Below, piece after piece: positions 1 through 7,829 of a stretch of DNA of 64,000 nt. Origin of the DNA: Avena insularis. Lineage: Eukaryota > Streptophyta > Magnoliopsida > Poales > Poaceae. The stretch covers positions 469,322,792 through 469,386,791 of the forward strand of contig CM042697.1 of the NCBI GenBank assembly GCA_023614405.1. The letters run 5' to 3'. Made by a program: the position numbers and the translations under genes. The notes under the pieces were generated by a model, which did not search any database, was not told where the DNA came from, and saw only the letters and a list, made by a program, of their open reading frames with translations. Position 1 is the first letter of the stretch, and every line of letters begins with the position of its first letter.

Positions 1-179
1 AATCTTAAAAAGTGGGTCAGCTTATCAGCGGTGTCTCCAGGAATAATACGGACACCCGGTCCGTAGCGTGGTGGTGCCAGAAAATAAAAAATGGGACCTA
101 GATAAAGAAAACTTGACCAAGCCAACTTCCACTGTTCCTTCACCCGAGTTCTACCGATCCCCTTTCTCCTTCTCTGCTC

Positions 180-680
180 GTATTCGTTTTGTTGATCTCC
201 TAGCCTAAATTCGTCGGGATCCCGCACTCCCGGCGAGCTGCTCTGCCAGTTATAGTAGCTATTGTCGGCGGCGGTCAAGATCGTCGGCCGATCAGAAGCG
301 GGCTCATCCCACGCCGCCTCCTGCGCCCCAAATCGCGGCGGCGGTGGCTTCCAGCGCGAATCGGAGCGAGGCATGGCTGCATCGTCGGGATCCTTGGCGC
401 AGAGTTCGTCCAGGTCTGTCGCGGCCGCGTACGATGCCCCTGGACAAGGTACACACAAGGCGATGGATTCCCGCCGATTTAGTCGATGGAATCGGAGCGG
501 CGTCGTGCCAGCTTCGTCCGGCATTACAACGCTCATGGCGGTATCTGGCGCATCATCAGGGAGGTTCAGGTGGTGCTCTTTCTCGTCTTCATCTCCGTTC
601 CGCTCGAGCTAGCCGGCGAGGGAGACAACCGAGTCATGAACGACGAACGCAGTTGACAGTTCAATAATATCAACATTGTA
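180..680 (+). other. GC-rich exon-like block, unassigned
   Basis: A GC-rich island begins after a pyrimidine-rich leader. It contains an ATG at 373 followed by a frame open to about 612 that is rich in Ser, Arg and Ala, with a possible splice donor (AAG/GTACAC) near 448. No domain is recognised. This could be a captured gene fragment inside a DNA transposon or a decayed 5' exon. From 681 to about 1670 the sequence is unassigned and I see no coding potential; the wording around 745-805 (repeated 'gggcacc') looks repeat-derived. Confidence 0.25.
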
Positions 681-1670
681 TTGGTAGATGAGTTTGGGCA
701 TCAGAGCACCTAGTTATGCTCCGATTTCCTAAAAAAAGTTTGGGGCACCGTGTTGGCAGTTGAGGGCACCGATACTCGATGCCTGGAAACTGAATTGGGC
801 ACCGATAAAAGCGTACGCTATGAAAGGCCTTAGACAAACAGTCCGAAAGAGTAGCCAGCAGACTAGTTCGCAATCCTGCCATGCCATGTCGATCGGCACG
901 GACAAGACAAAACGTTAATGTATCTCTCGATCGGAGAAGTAGTACGTAGAAGAGCAAGCAGCGAATGCCGCACCGTGTACCTTCGCAGCAGCTAATATGC
1001 ATGCATGAGTACTGTTTTGTCTTCCATGGGATACGTACTCAAACAGTCAAAACCCTGCTTGGCGCGTCATGAATCTACTGGTATACGTACTTGTGGCTTC
1101 CAAGGCTCCAATTAAGCGGCGCGCTCATCTTCTCCTCTTTCTGCGCGGTCGTCGTATGTTACGTCACTTGCGTGAGAACGCGGAGAAATAAATGCTTCGA
1201 GATTGACTGGTGCACGTGCAATACCAACACAAAAATAACAATCGAGAAAGCAACGACAAAACCGTCCATTAGTGCTTGCTTACGTACGTTGTTAATTGGG
1301 ACAAAAGTATCTGGGTACGTATCTCCGTGCCCGTCCAATAATCATCCAGCCCGTGAAGTTCTATTGTCTGGATTGCAGCAATGATATGCTTAATTAGGTC
1401 ACAAATCGAGTACACGTCACCCCGATTATAGTACTCCGTATTACTTTCGGTAGTAGTCATTGCGTGTGATAAGAGCATGCCCGTCTCAATCGACCGATGG
1501 CGGCCACCACCATAGCTAGATTTTAATAATTTAAATTTAAATTTATATATGCATAGTTTGGTTGTTTAACTCGAATTGAATGATCACCTACCTAACTTCC
1601 GAAGACAAGTGGGGGGAACTGATCGACAGAGATGTCGAGTAAGGACAAAAGGAGGAACACAGTGGAACAC

Positions 1671-2284
1671 TAGGGGTGTGTTCGGTTGTAGAATTAGGTG
1701 GAACGGAACCGGTCCGTTCCGCGCCTAGCGTCCGTCCGTGTGTTCGGTTGGAATAAAAGAACGGAACCAGGTAGTTCCTCGGAACGGAATATTCCTCTAA
1801 TATGCGAAACGAGGTCGTTCCGACCGAATCGGTCGGATCGCGCGGAACGACTCGCTAATTGGCGAACTAACCCAGTTAAGATGATTAATTACTGAATCAA
1901 TGGGGATTTTTAGCTGTGGCGATGATTAGCTGAGATGATTAGCGACAAAATCTTGCAAAAACACGCGGCCCTTTAATTTGAGTATATTTTGCAAAGATTT
2001 TAAAACAAAAATATTTCTATGATTTGGTACTTTTAGCAAAGATTTTAAGAAAAAAAAATTTCTACCGTTAATTACAATTGTTAAATTTAAGCTCAAATTA
2101 TTAGAATTTTAAGCATCATTATGGTTATTCCGTTCCGGTCCCAATTCTTACAACCGAACATAATATGGGACCATTTCGTTTCTCGTTCTTTTCCAAACCA
2201 AACACAGGGTCGGAACCGTCTCATGCCCTCGGAATGGACTCACTCTGTTCTATTCCCTCTCGTTCTAGAACCGAACCCACCCTA
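1671..2284. mobile_element. Non-autonomous DNA transposon with TAGGGGTGTG-like TIRs
   Basis: The left end reads taggggtgtgttcggtt and the right end is its near inverted complement (aaccgaacccaccctacut short to aaccgaaccca plus ccta), giving terminal inverted repeats of about 17 bp. Both subterminal regions are rich in GGAACGGAA/TTCCGTTCC words in opposite orientation. There is no transposase. The YAGGG-type terminus suggests the hAT superfamily, but the flanking 8-mers match only loosely, so Harbinger is not excluded. The interior is AT-rich. Confidence 0.55.
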
Positions 2285-2332
2285 GAAAAACGCGATAGCA
2301 TTACTGCTATAGTACAAACGGAGTAACAAGAT

Positions 2333-2540
2333 TAAAATGAAAGCATGACTTGGATCGACACTCGTACGTAGCGCCGCCCGTGATTAGGGAGTGTACGGCG
2401 TGGCATGTGATTGACGTCTCATGTGGCATGTGAGCATCATACATGGGTAAGTACGGACTAGGTCATGGCAGAAATATACTCGGACCAGCTAAACGGACGT
2501 GGAATCATATATTATGGCTAAGCTGGAATCATATATTACC
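2333..2540 (+). repeat. Segmental repeat, copy 1 (uninterrupted)
   Basis: This stretch is closely similar to a second copy whose left part lies at about 4005-4131 and whose right part lies at about 6285-6440. Shared landmarks are atgaaagcatgactt, gtgattagggagtgtac, atgtggcatgtgagcatcat and ggactaggtc. Copy 1 lacks the Pack-MULE found in copy 2. From 2541 to 3451 I see no gene; the sequence is AT-rich and unassigned. Confidence 0.7.
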
Positions 2541-3449
2541 AGCTAACTTACTAAAGGTCTTATTGTGGCAACATTTCAAATAAAGAATATTGTTTCTCTA
2601 TAACTACAGGTGAGAGTGTTGTTGTCTTGTACACATTTATTTGATTCCACTAAGTGTAACTGATAACTTACATACGTATATAAATGTGCGCAGCTTTCAC
2701 TGGATTCTGCTAATCATTAAAGTTGACACTGGAAGAGTTGAAATTAAGGACTCACTAAATTCAGAGTACACATTCTGTAAAAATATGCTCCAGAGGTCAT
2801 TTCAGTCATTATCGCACTATATTGGTCTCTTCCGTTCATATATATCTTGAGATATCAAGTAACTAATAACTCATTTATTCTTTATTTTTTGTCGGAAAGG
2901 GTTTGGTAAACTTTCACCAATGCTACAGTTGGTGAATTTAAAGATAAGCTTAGTTTTCGTCGGGTCGAGATAAGTAGTACGAGCTAGGTCTACGTATCTA
3001 TTCAATTCTAGTTTCAATATCATTATATCATGCTTGATTATTATTTGATTGAATTATATTATCGTAAAGTGCGAGAGACAGCCACTAGGGAGTAATTCGT
3101 GTGGATATTTCGTGTACGAGTACATTCGCTCGTCGGATGTCAGTGAGCGAGAGGGAGGGACATTTATAGAAGTATGTGAACAATATTTTCACAAATTCTG
3201 TTGAGTGTCATTCATAATATTTATTATGACGATTGATATTCATATTGATCTCCTTCTTTTATATATAGCTGAAAAAATTGCGGGAGAATCTCCAACCAAG
3301 GAAGCGTCTGGTAGCTATTTAAGAGGAATTAGCGAGATTTTTTGTTGACCATGTCATAAACCTAGAAGGAAAACACCATACGTCGGGACTCTAGTGATTT
3401 AAGGATTTCCATGTAATCGAATAGACGTGTTGTGGTCTCCATGTAATCT

Positions 3450-3451
<2 letters not shown>

Positions 3452-3509
<58 letters not shown>
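3452..3509. repeat. (TA)n microsatellite
   Basis: An uninterrupted TA dinucleotide run of about 29 units. Slippage is expected, so its length may vary between individuals or be misassembled. Confidence 0.95.
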
Positions 3510-3511
<2 letters not shown>

Positions 3512-3719
3512 ATCGAATTGTATCTGTATAAGCATGACGATGTTGTGTGTAATGGGGTACCTTCATTGCATGTCACTTACGCCAAACACAACCCTCCTCT
3601 ATCCTCCGCGTCCAGATCCTCTATCCTCCTGCCGCGGCAGAACCCTTTCCCCCCCTCCCCCGCCATTCGGCTGTCGCGGCAGAAATCGGTCCCAAAATAC
3701 TGCCGCGACAGAAACCTCC

Positions 3720-3960
3720 ATCGGCTGCCGCGACAGAGAATGTCTAGTACCGGGTTCGGGATACGAACCGGGACTAAAGATCCTTCACCCCGCGTTTTGC
3801 GCCGCGGCCATATGCAGAGCCTCTAGTCCCGATTCGTAACTTACCCGGAACTAGAGGATGTGATCTCTAGTTTCGATTCTGTAGTCCCGTTATAAAATGA
3901 AACTAGAGACCGGAACATGATTCTGTAGAACCGGAACCAGAAACATGTTCTCCACTAGTG
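3720..3960. mobile_element. CACTA-like element, right-end fragment
   Basis: It ends in tctccactagtg, a CACTAGTGGA-type terminus, and carries subterminal words such as gggactaaag, tctagtccc and the reverse, typical of the grass CACTA-derived elements that also occur whole at 35642-37077 and 42990-44136. No left terminus is found, so this copy is truncated, perhaps near the GC-rich stretch at 3590-3720. Confidence 0.5.
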
Positions 3961-4131
3961 ATTGGACAAACGAGCCAACGGGGGGCTCCCTAGCCGCGCC
4001 CAGATTAAGATGAAAGCATGACTTAGATCGACTCTTGCATAGCCCTTCCCGTGATTAGGGAGTGTACGACATGGGTCCCACGATGGACATGGCAGTTTAT
4101 GCTAGTAGTTGGTGTACCTACTAGGGCCAAG

Positions 4132-4140
4132 GAAAAGAGA
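4132..4140 (+). repeat. 9-bp target site duplication, left (GAAAAGAGA)
   Basis: The identical 9-mer abuts both ends of the Pack-MULE (the second copy is at 6195-6203). Nine base pairs is the Mutator-superfamily signature. Confidence 0.85.
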
Positions 4141-4316
4141 GAGAAAATTGGAGAAAGCTACCACAATTCAGGCTGTCAGAACGAGTCAGTACCAACATTT
4201 TTAATTTTTGGTTGTCAGTATCAATTTTAAATCACAGCGTTGCAAATCACACTAATTTTTATCTAACAGCATTTTAACATGTTTCCTGACAAGTGTGACC
4301 CATATAACAGAGCGGA

Positions 4317-5078
4317 CTAGTCAACAAAAATTGACACAGTGGAGGATGAGCTGAGCTGGATGTAGGCGACCTTCACGCAGAGCACCAGCGGCCCGAGCCC
4401 GCCGAGCGAGCGCGACGCATCCCGGGGGAGAAATACGAGGTCGTCGCGGCACACCGGGCAGAGCTCCACGAAGAAGGCGTGCCGGTAGTTGTACGAGTTG
4501 CTCTTGGTGTCGTGCGACACCAGCTGCTTCGCCGTGCCCGCGCGCGCCGGCGCGAGGGAGGCGATGAGGGCCACAAGGCCGGCGGCGCTGGACCGGGACG
4601 CGAAGAAGAAGTTGAGCCCGCCGGCGGTGGCGTCGACGCGGAGCGCCGAGCTGGCGGCGCCGAGGCTGGCCAGCCGCTGCTCGAGGTGGAGCAGCGTGCG
4701 GCGGTGCGACGCGCGCTGACGCAGCTGCACGACGGCGCACCACTGGTCCGGGTCGGCCCTAGCACGCCCACACGCGTCGCAGAGGCGGTCGTGGACGGTG
4801 AACTCGACGGCGTGGTCCTGCTCTAGCGCGACGCCGCAGAGGACCTCGAGGCGGAGGCGGAGGCGCAGCTTCAGGCGTTTGGAGTGGGGCTCCGTGAAGA
4901 CAAACTCGGCGGCGGTAAGGGAGATTCCGAGCCACGGGAGCGGGCGCTGCGCGCGGCGGAGGAGCAGCTGCAGGAGCTCGGGCGACTCAGGGGAGGCCCG
5001 GGTCCAGCGCCGCGGAGGCTCGAGGTATGAGGAGCACGACGGGCAGTACACCACGGCTGAGCTGGACGTTTGCTCCAT
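4317..5078 (-). pseudogene. NMD3: Captured fragment of 60S ribosomal export protein NMD3
   Basis: The open frame encodes 253 residues matching the plant NMD3 N-terminal half as I know it. Visible features are CPSC (res. 12-15), HSKRLK (65-70), CDAC (100-103), the block LVSHDTKSNSYNYRH (186-200) and CPVC (207-210). NMD3 is the nuclear-export adaptor that binds the joining face of 60S subunits and is exported by CRM1. The first CxxC pairs of the zinc-binding N terminus are missing, as is everything after the CPVC region, including the C-terminal export and localisation signals. The frame ends in TIR sequence, so the last ~15 residues are transposon-derived. The start ATG lies in the junction with the plus-strand gene fragment, and the two frames overlap antisense by 52 bp. 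It has no internal stop, which suggests a recent capture or retained coding potential. It is not expected to work as NMD3. Confidence 0.85.
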
Positions 5079-5947
5079 CGACGGCGGGGGAGGATGGTAG
5101 CAGGGTGGGCATCCTGTCGTTCGAGGTGGCCAACGCCATGTCGCGCGCCGCCAGCCTCCACCGCTCCCTCTCCGACGCCGAGTCTGCGCGCCTGCTCGGC
5201 CCGCTTTGCCTCGGCTCCCGCGCCGTGCGCGCCCTCGTGGAGCCCAGCGACGACGCGCGCCTCCTCGCCATCGCGCTCGTCGAGAAGCTCGACGCGCTCA
5301 ACCGCGTCGCCGCCATCGCCGCACGCCTCGGCCGGCGCTGCACGGTCCCGGCGCTCCAGGGGTTCGACCACGTCTACGCCGACCTCCTCGCCGGCCGCTC
5401 CGGTGCGGTCGCGCCCGCCTTCGCCCCCACCTCCGCGGCGTCGTCGCTCGTCCGCCAGCTCGACAGCCTGGCCAGCGCCGCGGAGCTGGACGCGCTCGCC
5501 GACCTCGAGCAGTCCGCGCAGAAGCTCCCCACCGACGAGGCCCGCCGCCGCGCCCTCGAGCAGCGCCGCCGCCACGACGTGCGACGGCTCCGCGACGCCT
5601 CGCTCTGGAACTGGACATACGACAAGGCCGTGCTCCTGCTCGCCCGCGCCGTCTGCGCCGTCTACCACCGCATCCGCCTCGTCTTCGGCGACCCCATGCA
5701 GGCCAAGAGGAGCTTCGAGCAGCAGCAGATCGTGCCCAAGGCTGCTGCAGACGCTCTGCTGCTGCGCGACATGGTGTTGGCCACCTCGAACGACAGGATG
5801 CCCACCCTGCTGCCATCCTCCCCCGCCGTCGATGCGGCGCCGGCCTTCTTGGCCTTCTTGGACGAGGTCGCCATGGAGAGCACCTTGTGCACGAGCGGCT
5901 CCGCCACCATGGCTGAGACCGAGCGCTCGCACGGTCGACCCAACTGA
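5027..5947 (+). pseudogene. Captured fragment of a PSK SIMULATOR (DUF3475/DUF668) gene
   Basis: The 306-residue open frame contains the DUF3475 signature (VGILSFEVANAMSR at res. 27-40, then a leucine-rich helical block to about 105) and the downstream block around WNWTYDKAVLLLARAVC (res. 195-210). This matches the N-terminal half of plant PSK SIMULATOR proteins, which are linked to growth promoted by the peptide hormone phytosulfokine. The C-terminal DUF668 is absent. The first ~25 residues come from the junction with the antisense NMD3 fragment, and the last ~60 residues read through an inverted copy of the gene's own 5' region. The frame has no stop inside the gene-derived part. It sits in the right half of the Pack-MULE. 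The family call is firm; which family member was the donor is unknown. Confidence 0.8.
5770..5910 (-). pseudogene. Second, inverted PSK SIMULATOR N-terminal fragment
   Basis: On the minus strand an ATG at 5910 opens MVAEPLVHKV, the usual N terminus of this family, and reads into VGILSFEVANTMSR. The last ~70 bp (5769-5838) are an inverted near-copy of 5078-5150 on the plus strand (NAMSR there, NTMSR here). The Pack-MULE therefore holds the start of this gene twice, in opposite orientations about 600 bp apart, so a transcript across it could fold into a stem of about 70 bp. After this fragment the minus-strand frame runs antisense to the main fragment and is not meaningful. Confidence 0.75.
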
Positions 5948-6194
5948 AGAAGATTCGTTGAAAGAGGAGCAAACGTCCAGCTCAGCTCATTCTCCAGCGT
6001 GGCTATTTTTTTGACTAGTCCGCTCTGTTAGATGGGTTCCACTTGTCAGGGAACATGTTAAAATGCTATCAGATGAAAATTAGTGTAATTTGCAAAGCTG
6101 CGACTTAAAATTGATACTGATAAGCAAAAATTAAAAATGGTGGTACTGACTCGTTCTGACAGCCCGAATTGTGATAGATTTCTGCAATCTACTC

Positions 6195-6203
6195 GAAAAG
6201 AGA
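6195..6203 (+). repeat. 9-bp target site duplication, right (GAAAAGAGA)
   Basis: Right-hand partner of the 9-mer at 4132-4140. The interrupted host segment resumes immediately after it. Confidence 0.85.
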
Positions 6204-6284
6204 GCATATATCTGTGGACTAGGCAGCTTCGTTTTGTTTAGGGGATAATAATACTACTACTAGTACGCTACACTAGACTAGAGA

Positions 6285-6440
6285 GAGCCGAGATGATTGC
6301 CGCGTCCCATGTGGCATGTGAGCATCATGCATCGGTACGGACGGACTAGGTCGTGGCGGAAATACCTGGACCAACTACTAAGAAACGCGGGATCATATAT
6401 TACGGCCAAGCTGGATGTGCTAGCTGGCTTAGTAGTATGA
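6285..6440 (+). repeat. Segmental repeat, copy 2 (right part)
   Basis: Matches 2400-2530 (atgtggcatgtgagcatcat, ggactaggtc, ggatcatatatta). Its left part is at about 4005-4131, so copy 2 was split by the Pack-MULE and also contains extra sequence (6204-6284) not seen in copy 1. Confidence 0.65.
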
Positions 6441-6462
6441 TCTGATGTCCATGATTCTAATA

Positions 6463-6553
6463 CTCCATCCGATCCATATACTAGACACTATTTAGTATAT
6501 AGGTTCATCTAAAATTTGACAAATTTAAGTCCATTAATATGGGTCAGAGGGAG
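6463..6553. mobile_element. Stowaway-type MITE
   Basis: 91 bp, TA-flanked, with CTCCATCC at the left and GAGGGAG at the right, AT-rich with partial self-complementarity. Non-autonomous mariner-related element. Confidence 0.65.
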
Positions 6554-6626
6554 TATCTGTGTTTGTTTAGATTTGTTTTCGAACTGACGAGCTGCTCGCT
6601 CGTAACATCATCCCTGACTCCTACTA

Positions 6627-6750
6627 CTCCCTTCGACTCATATTCGTTGATTTGGATTTGTCTAGATTTGAATAAATATCTAGACATTATTTAGTATATA
6701 AGTCATCCAAATTTTATAAGTCCAAGTCAAGTAATATGGGTTGGAGGCGG
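6627..6750. mobile_element. Stowaway-type MITE
   Basis: 124 bp between TA dinucleotides, starting CTCCCTTCG and ending GGAGGCGG, with central words (tctagacattatttagtatataag) shared with the MITE at 6463. From 6751 to 7059 I see no gene. Confidence 0.65.
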
Positions 6751-7159
6751 TACTTATTTATTAGTATGTGTGGCTTTTCGTACGGACGAAGAAATTCGCT
6801 GGTTACTGCTTACGTGGAATAATAATCGTGCCGCAAAGCGCGCATATATAGGTCAGCACGCGCACTGACCGGCAGCTTGTACAAAGCCACCCTAGCTATA
6901 GACGTGCAAATAAAGTCGCTGCCGCTAGTGAGGTGTTCAGGTATTCAGCAAAGTAAAGCAGCTCTCTGCCTTTTGTAGAACAACATAGAAATTAAGTAAA
7001 ACATTCAGTGGTCGTTTGATTTTCTTCCACCGTTCCATGAGAGTGAGACGACCCCATATATACCTCGTCCGTACGGCACCATCGAAGAAGCTAGCACGAA
7101 GTAAACAAGTGCAACTGGCGTCGCAAGTGGCGCTCGCCGTACCCAACGTATCCCACTTA

Positions 7160-7815
7160 CTCCCTCCGACCCGAATTATTGGCCGCAGGGTCAGTTCCAC
7201 TCGCACGCGCGTCTGCTCCGGGGAAAGACGGGGAAATCTTGCAAGCCCTCTCCTGCCTCCAATTCTTTTTCTTCCTCCCTAGCTTCCTTGTCTCATCTCG
7301 TCTAGTTCACCCGCAGCCTACTGTCACTGCGGGCTCAAGGCGCTCCCGAGGTAGTACCTACAGCGCATCCGGTAGGCCGGCGTCCAGAAGCACCCGAGGT
7401 TGGCGGCGCTCCCGAGTAGCTGTTGACGACGGATGTACCGATTCGAACATGTACGAGCTCGATGGTGGGCAGATCTTGAGGAATATCAGCGAGCTCGATG
7501 TTCCAAGTCGGGCGCTTGGCAGGAAAAGGGGATCCCTTTCGTCTTGATCTCTCTCCTTGCTGTGTTCTCGTTAGTCGGCGAGGACGAATGGACTTGATCG
7601 GAGAGGGAGCAGCGGAGCAGGCGACGTGGGTCGAGGTCGTGATGGCCAGCGAGAGCGCGGCGGAGCAGGCGGCGAGGGAGATAGCAGCGATGGGAATGCT
7701 CATATTTGGGGAAGAAGAGGACGGAAGTGGAGAAGGAGCCGGGGTTTGGTCGGGAAATCCTCAAGGGCCTTTTTGCAAAATGACAGTCGCGAACAGTAAT
7801 TCGGGCCGGAGGGAG
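7160..7815. mobile_element. Long (656 bp) Stowaway/mariner-ended element with GC-rich interior
   Basis: Termini CTCCCTCCGaCCCGAATTA and its inverted partner (taattcgggccggagggag) are flanked by TA on both sides. Ordinary Stowaways are AT-rich and usually under 350 bp. This one contains about 600 bp of GC-rich, exon-like sequence with a plus-strand frame (7588-7818) rich in Glu and Ala. The interior may be captured host DNA or a longer mariner derivative. No protein family is recognised. Confidence 0.6.
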
Positions 7816-7829
7816 TAGATCAGGGAGTA

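Larger units (their letters stand above)
4141..6194. mobile_element. Pack-MULE (2054 bp) carrying fragments of two host genes
   Basis: Long terminal inverted repeats of about 185 bp (4141-4326 and 6008-6194) start GAGaAaATTG/GAGtAgATTG and stay alignable throughout, with few gaps. They are flanked by an identical 9-bp duplication (4132-4140, 6195-6203). There is no transposase. The interior is strongly GC-rich and holds an NMD3 fragment on the minus strand and a PSK SIMULATOR-type fragment on the plus strand, meeting head-to-head near 5027-5078. A roughly 20-bp word (gctgagctggacgtttgctc) occurs at the gene-gene junction and, inverted, at the inner edge of the right TIR, suggesting template switching during acquisition. 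Gene fragments inside Mutator TIRs define Pack-MULEs in grasses; assignment here rests on the TIRs and the duplication. Mobilisation would need a transposase supplied elsewhere. Confidence 0.9.

Noticed and set aside
3391..3826. Open frames through the (TA)n tract (Tyr-Ile repeats)
   Set aside because: Simple-sequence artefact.
4871..5932. 353-codon open frame on the minus strand
   Set aside because: Antisense to the PSK SIMULATOR fragment; it exists because the DNA is very GC-rich with few stops. Low-complexity Gly/Ala/Arg/Glu composition, no domain.
5070..6014. Several other long Arg/Pro/Ser/Ala frames over the Pack-MULE
   Set aside because: Shadow frames of the two recognised gene fragments.
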